DNA of 8,829 nucleotides. It comes from an uncultured Eubacteriales bacterium. GTDB taxonomy: Bacteria > Bacillota > Clostridia > Oscillospirales > Acutalibacteraceae. Both the position numbers and the translations under genes were made by a program. The notes beneath the pieces were generated by a model. It did no database searches. It was not told the origin of the DNA and was given only the letters and a program-made list of their open reading frames with translations. This document shows positions 1 to 6,454 of the stretch, piece by piece. The stretch lies in contig CAKSSJ010000044.1 in assembly GCA_934488615.1 (NCBI GenBank), positions 1 to 8,829 on the forward strand, given 5' to 3'. The stretch's first letter is position 1. Each line of letters opens with the position of its first letter.

Positions 1-157
1 CAGTCCGGTGGACTGTCAGAGCCGCGACGTGACCGAGCCGCAGCGAGACGCTGTCGGCGCAGCCGACTGAGGGGTTTTATAAATACTGATGAAAATTAAA
101 TTAACCCTTCCGACTTCGGTGCAAACCGCCGAAGCCACCTCCCCTGCAGGGGAGGCA
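1..157. repeat. Hairpin-rich intergenic repeat element, left end cut by the window
   Basis: This stretch carries no credible gene but is packed with short inverted repeats. CAGTCC/GGACTG lies at 1-15 with a 3-base loop, CAGCG/CGCTG at 41-53, GTCGGC/GCCGAC at 53-67, GGGTT/AACCC at 72-76 and 103-107, and CTTCGG/CCGAAG at 114-134. A perfect 18-bp palindrome, CCTCCCC-TGCA-GGGGAGG, spans 138-155. Base composition changes sharply from GC-rich hairpins to the AT-rich spacer at 77-102 and again after 157. The pattern resembles GC-rich dispersed intergenic repeats that I recall from Ruminococcaceae genomes; that is recollection, not a search result. It could be a non-autonomous mobile or REP-like element, or the RNA-folding tail of an upstream transcript. 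From 158 to 224 I see nothing recognisable. Confidence 0.55.
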
Positions 158-224
158 AGAAAAGCTTCTGCGTTTCGATAAACATACATCAAACTTTGAA
201 TATCTTACATCACCAAATAAACAT

Positions 225-253
225 AAAAAACGGCACGAAGTTGATTCATGCCG
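225..253 (-). terminator. Rho-independent terminator of the lipoprotein operon
   Basis: An imperfect hairpin pairs CGGCA-c-GAA (231-239) with TTC-a-TGCCG (245-253) around a 5-base loop, with one A-C mismatch. On the minus strand it is followed by six T residues (225-230). It lies 15 bases past the stop codon of the small lipoprotein, so it ends the leftward transcript. Confidence 0.85.
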
Positions 254-267
254 TTTAATTTATTTTT

Positions 268-642
268 TCAGCCAATCACTGTGACCTTATAAACATTGAT
301 CGTTTTAGGGCTCTTTTTTGTGAGCTTGCCGTCGTAGGATATCTCAAGCGTTGCGCCTATCGTCAGATCATCCCTTGTCAGCTCTTTGCCCTCAGCATCA
401 TAAATTTTATCCTTGCCGCCTACAAACTTTATATACAAGCCGTCCTTGTCATAAAGGTCATTGTAAACGCCGCCGAGCTGCTGAACCTCAACTATGAAGC
501 TCTTGTCATCTTCTGAATTCTTGATGCTGTAATTGGCAATTATCGTGCTTGCATTTGCTTCATCGTCCGCCGTTGTTCCGCACGACGTGAGCATAAATAA
601 GCCCATCAAAACAACAAGTGTTAAAGAAATAACTCTTTTCAT
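268..642 (-). CDS. Small lipoprotein of unknown function
   Basis: This 124-residue protein begins with a classical lipoprotein signal: a basic MKR, a hydrophobic stretch to residue 18, and the lipobox LTSC with the lipidated cysteine at 21. The mature part of about 103 residues is hydrophilic and should sit outside the membrane. Its C-terminal half, a beta-rich pattern around residues 88-124 ending in VYKVTVIG, vaguely resembles small OB-like lipoprotein domains such as DUF3221, but I would not assign it. It starts 12 bases after the stop of the DUF4474 lipoprotein. The purine-rich AAGGGGCGG before the ATG is a weak ribosome site that overlaps that stop, so the two genes are probably cotranscribed. 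A terminator follows directly. Function is unknown. Confidence 0.85.
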   Translation of the reverse strand: MKRVISLTLVVLMGLFMLTSCGTTADDEANASTIIANYSIKNSEDDKSFIVEVQQLGGVYNDLYDKDGLYIKFVGGKDKIYDAEGKELTRDDLTIGATLEISYDGKLTKKSPKTINVYKVTVIG

Positions 643-654
643 TATTTCCGCCCC

Positions 655-1935
655 TTATCTCCAGGACATGTAAACGGTCTTTCCGTTCTCGGCTACCGCA
701 TACTTAGCGCTCTTTGTTGACTTCTCGTACTCTGCGACCGAAAGACCTGTAAACTTAATGCTTCTTGTTCTCTTCGGAGCGTTATGCTCGATAGTTGTTG
801 TTTTCTCAAGTCCGCCGATAAATGCCTGAGCCTGCTCAGCGGTCTGGAAATTGATTACATACTCAGCCCTTAACTTTGCCGTCTGATCCGGATTTACAAC
901 ATAGCTGCCTGCGCTGAGTGTTCCGGGTGTAAAGCCTGTAAGCCACCAGGTTGTAGTCGGTGATCTGTGGAACAAAAGATTGTACTTGTTCTGATCTTCA
1001 GTATCCTGTCTGTAAACCTTAACGCTCATGTTGAGCTTCTCAGCATCCGTTACACAGTTGTAATATGTGCTGTTTGTAGAGCCGGGGTCACGGTTGTAAA
1101 GGCCAAGCTCCGCACCGATGAGCACAAGACCGTATTGACCCTTCCAGTACTGCATCATCCATTCCTTGTTGTTGTAGTTAAACTTAACACGGATGGTGTC
1201 ATAGGAAATTGCGCCTGCACCGGAAACATTATCATATGTCTCCTCAAAGCCGAAGTTTCTCTGCCATGCGTCCTCAGCGGTATAGAAAACCTGATCCTTA
1301 TTGCTGTACTTGAATCCGAAAAGACCGGTATCCTTTCCGTCCGGACCGACAACCGTCCAACTGTCGGTATCCTTGTCATATTTGAATTTGACCGACTGTG
1401 AAAAACGCTTAAGGCTTGCGTTGAGATCCTTTGCAAACTGCTTATAATCAAACTTTGTTTTGTCCGTCTTATTGTTTGACGAATTGCCGCCGTTTGAGCC
1501 GCCGTTCGAACCGCCGTTTGAGCCGCTGTTCGAGCCTCCGTTTGAGTTGCCGCCGTTGCTCGGAGTGTAGCTGCCGCCGCTGTTGCCGCTGCCGCCTGTT
1601 CCTCCGCCGACATAGCCTGCGTTTGTATCAAGCGTGCCGATCGTGTTGCCGTTCTGATCAATAACATCTATCTGATCGACCGTCTGATCATACTTCCACT
1701 CCTGACCGCAGTCATTGCATTTGTATGTACCGTCGCCGTTATCCTTGATGTTTGTTGACTGGCACACGGGACAGCAAAGCTGGTTGCCCATCTGGTCGAT
1801 CACGGGATCTGCCGCCGCTCCGTCATTTTTCTTGGTCTGACCGATGAAGTTACAGCCGGGCAATATAGTAAGAATAATGAGTGTGAGAACGCAGATGATT
1901 GAGATCAGTCTGGTCTTTCTTCCTTTGTTTTCCAT
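655..1935 (-). CDS. DUF4474-type lipoprotein with a secreted zinc ribbon and Gly/Ser/Asn linker
   Basis: This 426-residue protein has four visible parts. A lipoprotein signal peptide ends in the lipobox ILPGC, with cysteine 28 as the lipidated residue. A zinc-ribbon-like knuckle pair follows, CPVC at 55-58 and CNDC at 73-76, with an extra cysteine at 54. A low-complexity linker rich in Gly, Ser and Asn runs from about 109 to 155. The C-terminal globular region from about 165 to 426 contains the aromatic DUF4474 signature, including DAWQRNFGF (222-230), WMMQYWKGQYGL (259-270) and WLTGF (331-335). I match DUF4474 from memory; its function is not known to me. The ATG is preceded by GGAGGT (1948-1953) at a long 12-base spacing and by its own promoter. 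A zinc ribbon outside the cytoplasm is unusual and might be structural or bind metal or a surface partner. The gene leads a two-gene operon. Confidence 0.85.
   Translation of the reverse strand: MENKGRKTRLISIICVLTLIILTILPGCNFIGQTKKNDGAAADPVIDQMGNQLCCPVCQSTNIKDNGDGTYKCNDCGQEWKYDQTVDQIDVIDQNGNTIGTLDTNAGYVGGGTGGSGNSGGSYTPSNGGNSNGGSNSGSNGGSNGGSNGGNSSNNKTDKTKFDYKQFAKDLNASLKRFSQSVKFKYDKDTDSWTVVGPDGKDTGLFGFKYSNKDQVFYTAEDAWQRNFGFEETYDNVSGAGAISYDTIRVKFNYNNKEWMMQYWKGQYGLVLIGAELGLYNRDPGSTNSTYYNCVTDAEKLNMSVKVYRQDTEDQNKYNLLFHRSPTTTWWLTGFTPGTLSAGSYVVNPDQTAKLRAEYVINFQTAEQAQAFIGGLEKTTTIEHNAPKRTRSIKFTGLSVAEYEKSTKSAKYAVAENGKTVYMSWR
1486..1545 (-). repeat. Five tandem 12-bp units inside the lipoprotein linker
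   Basis: Five back-to-back variants of GCCGCCGTTTGA/GCCGCCGTTCGA (plus-strand reading) start at 1486, 1498, 1510, 1522 and 1534. They encode repeats of Ser-Asn-Gly-Gly on the minus strand. The unit is a multiple of three, so copy-number change would lengthen or shorten the linker without breaking the frame. The third base of the serine codon alternates between copies, which suggests some age or selection against perfect repeats. Confidence 0.85.
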
Positions 1936-1967
1936 CTCTTCTTCTGAACCTCCGTAAATTTTTTATC

Positions 1968-1996
1968 ATTATACCATACCGCGAACAAAAATGCAA
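1968..1996 (-). promoter_or_regulatory. SigmaA-type promoter for the lipoprotein operon
   Basis: On the minus strand TTGCAT (1991-1996) and a perfect TATAAT (1968-1973) are separated by 17 bases. The predicted transcription start is near 1961, about 25 bases before the ATG and just upstream of the ribosome site. Confidence 0.75.
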
Positions 1997-2021
1997 CCGC
2001 ATATTTTACATACAAAAATCA

Positions 2022-2050
2022 TTGACTAAAATGATAAAAAAGTATATAAT
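2022..2050 (+). promoter_or_regulatory. SigmaA-type promoter for the four-gene kinase/two-component operon
   Basis: TTGACT (2022-2027) and TATAAT (2045-2050) are 17 bases apart, one base from consensus overall. The predicted start is near 2057, giving a leader of about 45 bases. It is divergent from the lipoprotein promoter; the two -35 boxes lie 25 bases apart, so a regulator bound between them could affect both. Confidence 0.85.
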
Positions 2051-2070
2051 AAAACAATAACGGTTGTTTT
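2051..2070. promoter_or_regulatory. Inverted repeat over the transcription start, possible operator
   Basis: AAAACAA (2051-2057) and TTGTTTT (2064-2070) form a perfect 7-bp inverted repeat around TAACGG. It lies directly after the -10 box and across the predicted start site. That position suits a repressor operator or a 5' stabilising hairpin. The AT-rich sequence makes chance a real possibility. Confidence 0.4.
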
Positions 2071-2101
2071 CCGTAGTGTAATAATTGTTGGGAGTTTTTT
2101 T

Positions 2102-3232
2102 ATGAAGGAGATCGAAGCGGCTGCTTTGAACAAAATAATCGAAGCTTTCCCGTTTAACGGCGAACTTAAACACATTGAATCGACGGACACAGGTTTGATA
2201 AATTCAACCTATAAACTCACTTTTTCGGACGGTAATCAGGATTTTCAATACATTCTGCAAAAGATCAACACCAATGTTTTTAAAAATCCTGACGAGCTGA
2301 TGTCAAACATCATGAATGTTACGGGATTTCTCCGCAACAAGATAAATCTTTCGGGCGGCAATTCTTCAAGGGAGACGCTCACCTTTATTTATACAAACGA
2401 TAATTCTTCATATTTTACCGATGAAGAGGGCGGCTGCTGGAGAAGCTATACATATATCGGCAAATGCTATACCTGCGACAAAATTGATTCGGAGGTTAAG
2501 GCATTCCGCTCGGGTAAGGCATTCGGAAAATTCCAGCGAATGCTTTCCGACTTCCCTGCCGCCAATCTTTTTGAAACTATCCCCCATTTTCACGACACGC
2601 CGTCAAGGTATGCCGACCTGAAAACCGCGGTTGAGAATAACATTTCAAAAAGGCTTGATAATGTCAGGGACGAGCTTTCCTTTGCACTTGAGCGCGAAAA
2701 GGACGCGTCAAGGCTTGTTGACCTTGCCGCAGAGGGCAGAATCCCGATAAGAGTTACTCATAACGACACCAAGATAAACAACGTTCTTTTTGACAGCATT
2801 ACTAACGAGGCGGTCTGCGTCATTGACCTTGACACGATCATGCCCGGGCTTTCGCTCTACGATTTCGGCGACAGTATCCGTTCGGGCGCCGTTACCTCGG
2901 ACGAAAACGAAAAGGATCTCGGCAAATACGGACTCGATATCGCACTTTTCAAGAGCTACACCGAGGGCTTCCTTTCCGAAGCCGGACATGCCCTCAATGA
3001 GGATGAGGTCGCAAACCTCGCCTTCTCTGCCAAGCTGATGACGCTCGAATGCGGTGTAAGATTCCTCACCGACTATCTCAACGGCGATGTATATTTCAAA
3101 ACCGATTATCCCGAGCACAACCTTGTAAGATGCAAGACGCAGTTCAAGCTCGTTGCGGACATCGAGAAGCATATGGACGAGCTGAATGGCTGTGTTGACG
3201 AGATATACAGGAGGAGTTTGATTGAACGCTGA
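2102..3232 (+). CDS. NahK-like sugar kinase of the aminoglycoside-phosphotransferase fold
   Basis: This 376-residue cytoplasmic protein has the kinase signature of the phosphotransferase (APH) family. The nucleotide loop is TDTGLINSTYKL (28-39). The catalytic Brenner motif is THNDTKINNVLF (219-230), with Asp222 as likely base and Asn227 as likely metal ligand. The metal-binding DLDT (242-245) is followed by MPGLSLYDFGDSIR (247-260). The QKINTNVFKNP block (53-63) and the IDLDTIMPG form fit N-acetylhexosamine 1-kinases (NahK/LnpB), which phosphorylate GlcNAc or GalNAc at C1, and length agrees. Some relatives carry a mistaken mucin-desulfatase label. No lacto-N-biose phosphorylase or sugar transporter gene is visible nearby, so the substrate stays open. 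The ATG follows GGGAG (2090-2094) at 7 bases. The gene leads the operon and its end overlaps the next gene by 11 bases. Confidence 0.82.
   Translation: MKEIEAAALNKIIEAFPFNGELKHIESTDTGLINSTYKLTFSDGNQDFQYILQKINTNVFKNPDELMSNIMNVTGFLRNKINLSGGNSSRETLTFIYTNDNSSYFTDEEGGCWRSYTYIGKCYTCDKIDSEVKAFRSGKAFGKFQRMLSDFPAANLFETIPHFHDTPSRYADLKTAVENNISKRLDNVRDELSFALEREKDASRLVDLAAEGRIPIRVTHNDTKINNVLFDSITNEAVCVIDLDTIMPGLSLYDFGDSIRSGAVTSDENEKDLGKYGLDIALFKSYTEGFLSEAGHALNEDEVANLAFSAKLMTLECGVRFLTDYLNGDVYFKTDYPEHNLVRCKTQFKLVADIEKHMDELNGCVDEIYRRSLIER
3209..3214 (+). promoter_or_regulatory. Ribosome binding site that sets a TTG start
   Basis: A perfect AGGAGG inside the end of the kinase gene lies 7 bases before the TTG at 3222. 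No ATG or GTG in that frame is near it, and the hydrophobic anchor begins only a few codons later, so the TTG is well supported and translation is likely coupled to the kinase gene. Confidence 0.8.
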
Positions 3233-4091
3233 GAAAAAAGGAATAATCATTGCTTCAACGGTTATTCTGATTGCGGTCACTGCCGCAGTTATTCTCATTC
3301 CTCTTTTAAGGCATAATTCCGCTTCGGGATATATGAAGGATGATCTGAAAAACGTTGATAATGTTTCTCTCATTGCCCGATGTGCCGAAATTGACGGCAA
3401 AAAGGATTCCGTTGCAGGCTTCAAGGAAAGCGTAAGACTCGGCGCAAACGCAGTAATAGTTGATTTGTGCTTCAGAAAGGACGGCACTCCCGTCATAACC
3501 GATAACTATTCGAATGCCGACAGCGCCGAAAAAGCCGAAGAGCTTTTCAAAGCGATGAATGAAGAAAAATTCAAAAAAATCGCAGTTTATCTGAATATAG
3601 TCCAGTTAAGCGACACTGCCAAGCTAAACGCACTGGCTGTCAGCTATAATATACTCGATCGTCTGTTTCTGACGGGAATTGATTCCGGCCGCTATGATCT
3701 TATCAGCTCAGACAATACGATCGTTCCGATTCTTCTTGATTACACTTTTTCCTCTGATGAGCTCGGCTCAGTCAAGGACGGCAGCTTCAGAAAACCCGAT
3801 ATTCTCGAAGAAAAGGGCGCCGTCGGATTTGTCCTTGATTCCTCGCAGATAACACCCGAGCTGACAGAGGTTTTGAAGGATTACGGAATTTATTTCATCG
3901 TAAACGGTATAGACGGTGTTCCGAGAATGTGCAGTACCCTGCTTGACGGAGCCGACAGTGTGATCGTTACGGACATAGAAAAATCAAGGGAAACACTTGA
4001 TAAATGGACAGAGAAAATGCAGGAGCGATATAAAGCCTCCGTTGATAAATCTATAAAAGAGCTTTCAAAAAAAGCTGAAGATAACAACTAA
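3222..4091 (+). CDS. Membrane-anchored glycerophosphodiesterase-fold protein lacking catalytic residues
   Basis: This 289-residue protein has a short basic N-terminus, one membrane segment (about residues 8-29), and a domain of the glycerophosphodiester phosphodiesterase (GDPD) family outside the membrane. The family frame is clear: SLIARCAEIDG (49-59) matches the usual AHRG start, GFKESVRLGANAVIVD (66-81) the ENT-helix-GAD region, RKDGTPVITD (85-94) the KDG-PV-HD block, and ADSVIVTDIEKSRETL (244-259) the typical C-terminal end. The residues that make an active enzyme are replaced. Catalytic AHR reads ARC (His to Arg53, Arg to Cys54), the ENT glutamate is lost, the metal Glu of E-x-D is hydrophobic with only Asp81 kept, and the second histidine is Thr93. 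I infer a pseudoenzyme, perhaps a ligand-binding or structural surface protein. The tail from about 264 is charged and helical. It uses a TTG start and sits mid-operon before the two-component genes. Confidence 0.75.
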   Translation: MNAEKKGIIIASTVILIAVTAAVILIPLLRHNSASGYMKDDLKNVDNVSLIARCAEIDGKKDSVAGFKESVRLGANAVIVDLCFRKDGTPVITDNYSNADSAEKAEELFKAMNEEKFKKIAVYLNIVQLSDTAKLNALAVSYNILDRLFLTGIDSGRYDLISSDNTIVPILLDYTFSSDELGSVKDGSFRKPDILEEKGAVGFVLDSSQITPELTEVLKDYGIYFIVNGIDGVPRMCSTLLDGADSVIVTDIEKSRETLDKWTEKMQERYKASVDKSIKELSKKAEDNN

Positions 4092-4109
4092 TTTACAGGA
4101 GTGATAAAC

Positions 4110-4793
4110 ATGGCAAAAATTCTTATTGCAGATGACGAAAGTAAGATCCGCAGACTTGTCTGTGATTTTCTCAGAAGGTCAGGTCACACCCCCGTTGAAG
4201 CAAGTACGGGACGTGAGGTTCTTGATATTTTCAATTCGGACGAAAAAATCGACCTCTATCTTCTCGATATCATGATCCCCGAGATAGACGGCTGGGAGCT
4301 TTGCCGCCAGATCCGCAAAACCTCGTCCGTTCCAATTATCCTCCTCACGGCAAGAAGCGCCGAATATGACCAGATCATGGGCTTTGATGCAGGTGCCGAC
4401 GACTATGTTACAAAGCCGTTCAGCCTCGCCGTTCTTATGAAGAGGATCGACGTTTTGCTCAAGCGTTCCTCCTCGGGAAAGGTCAGAACGGATAAGGACA
4501 TCATTTCGCTTGACGGACTGCTTATCAACAACGACGCTCATCAGGTCACGATCGACGGAGAGCCTGTAGAACTTACACTTAAGGAGTACAACATCCTCGA
4601 AAAGCTCATTTCGAGCCGCGGAAGAGTTTACACAAGAGAGCAGCTTCTTGATGATATCTGGGGCTACGACTATGTCGGAGATACCAGAAATGTTGACTCC
4701 CACGTTGCCCGTTTGCGCAGCAAGCTCGGCGTATGGGGCTCCAACCACCTCAAGACGATATACGGTATCGGATACAAAATAGAGGTGAACTAA
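4110..4793 (+). CDS. OmpR-family response regulator
   Basis: This 227-residue DNA-binding regulator has a receiver domain (about 1-118) with the acidic pocket Asp8/Asp9, phosphoacceptor Asp53 in LLDIMIPEIDG, Thr80 and Lys102 in the TKPF motif. A winged-helix domain of the OmpR/PhoB type follows (about 130-227), with LTLKEYNILEKL, the recognition-helix region NVDSHVARLRSKLG and the closing hairpin TIYGIGYKIE. I place the start at ATG 4110 because AGGAG (4097-4101) lies 8 bases upstream. An in-frame GTG at 4101 would add three residues but overlaps that ribosome site. It begins 18 bases after the GDPD-fold gene and one base separates its stop from a possible start of the kinase gene. It is presumably phosphorylated by that kinase; its targets are not visible, though the operon's own promoter is a natural candidate. 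Confidence 0.93.
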   Translation: MAKILIADDESKIRRLVCDFLRRSGHTPVEASTGREVLDIFNSDEKIDLYLLDIMIPEIDGWELCRQIRKTSSVPIILLTARSAEYDQIMGFDAGADDYVTKPFSLAVLMKRIDVLLKRSSSGKVRTDKDIISLDGLLINNDAHQVTIDGEPVELTLKEYNILEKLISSRGRVYTREQLLDDIWGYDYVGDTRNVDSHVARLRSKLGVWGSNHLKTIYGIGYKIEVN

Positions 4794-4827
4794 TTTGAAT
4801 CCGACTCAAAGCCAGGAGGGCGGCAAG

Positions 4828-6384
4828 GTGCTCGTCCGTAACATGAAGGCTCAGGTATTTCTGCAATTCCTGCTGATTTTTCTTGTTATTCTCTGCGTTA
4901 TAATGCTGACCTCCACATCTCTGTATGCCAATGTCATCACAGGTATGACGCTTTCGAATCTTCGCGACGCGAATGAAGAAATTCAGAATCTCGATTTTTT
5001 CAAGGGTGACGAGGTAATAAACCGTGTTGAGGAAATCGAGCGTAAACATTCGGTATTCGTTGAGGTTTACGGAAAGAATCCCAGCGACAAAAAGGGCGAG
5101 TATACACAGATCATATATACAAAAACCTCTTACGACAGCTTCTATGACCGCAACAAGGAGCAGGGTCATTATCAAAAGCCCACTTCATTTGTCGATTTTA
5201 TAAACGGAAGCTTTACAACCGACAAGAAGTACGCGGACGGAAGCTTTTCGGGCAAGCTGAAAAATCCGAACAATTCCTACGAATTTTATATTCTTTCCTC
5301 ACCGGGGTTGACGGGAGCATACAGAATCATCTGCGCTGTCCCCTATTCCACCATCGAACAGCAGGCAAGAACCGTAAGCATCACAATGGGTCTGATAATT
5401 CTGCTTGTGTTCATTGCGGTAAGCATCGTAGTATATTTCTACGTTACGCAGATCACCGGTCCGATAAAGAAAATTACTGAGATAACTCAGCGAATGGCTG
5501 TTGAGGACGATCCAACGCTGAGAATACCGTCTGGAGGAAAGAGCGTAAACACCGAGGTTGACGCTTCTATCGCAAGTATCAATGCCATGTACTCGTCATG
5601 GATGATAACAAAGGAAAAGCTTGCCGAAAGGTCGGAATTCCTCCTTGAACAGCTTCATGAAAAGGAGCTTGAAAAGAAATACCGTGAGGAATTTATTGCA
5701 GGCACCTCCCACGAGCTGAAAACGCCTATTGCAATAATCCAGGGCTATGCCGAGGGTGCAAAATACTCGCTTGACGATAAGGAAACGATAAACGAATATT
5801 GCGACACGATAATTGACGAATGTACAAGAATGAACGATCTCGTCGTTAATATGATGAGCCTTTCAAACATTCAGCAGAATTCCGATTCGCTCAATTATGA
5901 GGACTTTTCGATCACGGACTTCATTGCTGACGATCTCGCTTCTCATTCGATCGTTTTCAGAAAGCATGGCATCAGTGTTGAAAATCTGATCAGCGAACAG
6001 ATTTACGGCCGCGCAGATCTGAAGAAGCTCCCGTTCGTTATAAACAACCTGATTTCAAATGCAATATCCTATATCGGCGGAGATCCGAAAATCATAAGGC
6101 TCCGATATGAGGACGTCGGGCTTTCCTACAGAATTTTCGTTTTCAATTCAGGCGACAATATTCCCGATGACGTACTGGAAAAGCTGTGGTTCAGCTTTTA
6201 CCGCCACGATGCGGCGCGAATGAGAAACGACGGCCATTTCGGGCTTGGACTTTCGATCGTCAAGGGAATACAGGACGCTCACTCCGAGCAGTGCGGCGTC
6301 AACAATGCCGAGGGCGGAGTTGAATTCTGGTTTGACATCGGAAAAGGCTCGCTTGACGGCGAGGATCTTGACGAAGATGAATAA
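4828..6384 (+). CDS. Membrane sensor histidine kinase
   Basis: This is the partner kinase of the preceding response regulator. From the GTG start it is 518 residues: a first membrane helix at about 10-34, an extracytoplasmic region of about 150 residues that matches no sensor domain I recognise, a second helix at about 184-208, and a HAMP linker to about 263. The dimerisation domain carries the H-box GTSHELKTPIA with phosphorylated His295. The ATPase domain shows the N-box NNLISNAI (406-413), a G1 box NSGDNIP (440-446) with Asn in place of the usual Asp, the F-box LWFSFYR (453-459) and the G2 box HFGLGLSIVKG (470-480). The tail is acidic. The GTG has a perfect AGGAGGG (4814-4820) at 7 bases. 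A TTG at 4795 preceded by GAGGTG (4782-4787) is also credible and would add 11 residues. Confidence 0.93.
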   Translation: MLVRNMKAQVFLQFLLIFLVILCVIMLTSTSLYANVITGMTLSNLRDANEEIQNLDFFKGDEVINRVEEIERKHSVFVEVYGKNPSDKKGEYTQIIYTKTSYDSFYDRNKEQGHYQKPTSFVDFINGSFTTDKKYADGSFSGKLKNPNNSYEFYILSSPGLTGAYRIICAVPYSTIEQQARTVSITMGLIILLVFIAVSIVVYFYVTQITGPIKKITEITQRMAVEDDPTLRIPSGGKSVNTEVDASIASINAMYSSWMITKEKLAERSEFLLEQLHEKELEKKYREEFIAGTSHELKTPIAIIQGYAEGAKYSLDDKETINEYCDTIIDECTRMNDLVVNMMSLSNIQQNSDSLNYEDFSITDFIADDLASHSIVFRKHGISVENLISEQIYGRADLKKLPFVINNLISNAISYIGGDPKIIRLRYEDVGLSYRIFVFNSGDNIPDDVLEKLWFSFYRHDAARMRNDGHFGLGLSIVKGIQDAHSEQCGVNNAEGGVEFWFDIGKGSLDGEDLDEDE

Positions 6385-6385
6385 T

Positions 6386-6428
6386 AAACAGGCTGTATCA
6401 GCACGATTGATTGATACAGCCTGTTTTT
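6386..6428 (+). terminator. Rho-independent terminator, probably bidirectional, between convergent operons
   Basis: A perfect 15-bp stem pairs AAACAGGCTGTATCA (6386-6400) with TGATACAGCCTGTTT (6412-6426) around an 11-base loop, with the U-tract at 6424-6428. It starts right after the histidine kinase stop. On the minus strand the same stem is followed by TTATTATT, so it can also serve the converging dapL transcript. Confidence 0.93.
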
Positions 6429-6454
6429 ATTATGTCTATATTTTTTCAAAAAAT

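Noticed and set aside
1..157. CRISPR array, tRNA or attachment site at the left edge
   Set aside because: There is no regularly spaced direct repeat, no cloverleaf and no integrase nearby; the structure is a series of different hairpins.
1155..1667. 170-codon minus-strand frame rich in Ala, Thr and Arg
   Set aside because: It is the shifted reading of the Gly/Ser/Asn repeat linker and DUF4474 region of the lipoprotein; the low complexity follows from the 12-bp repeats.
2102..3232. Aminoglycoside resistance enzyme
   Set aside because: The fold is shared with aminoglycoside phosphotransferases, but the IDLDTIMPG and QKINTNVF blocks and the length match NahK-type sugar kinases, not resistance enzymes.
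2708..3496. 262-codon minus-strand open frame
   Set aside because: It lies opposite the sugar kinase and the GDPD-fold gene, both with clear family motifs, ribosome sites and operon spacing. It is a reverse-strand shadow.
3222..4091. Active glycerophosphodiester phosphodiesterase
   Set aside because: The catalytic histidines, the arginine and the metal-binding glutamate expected for the family are replaced, so activity should not be assumed.
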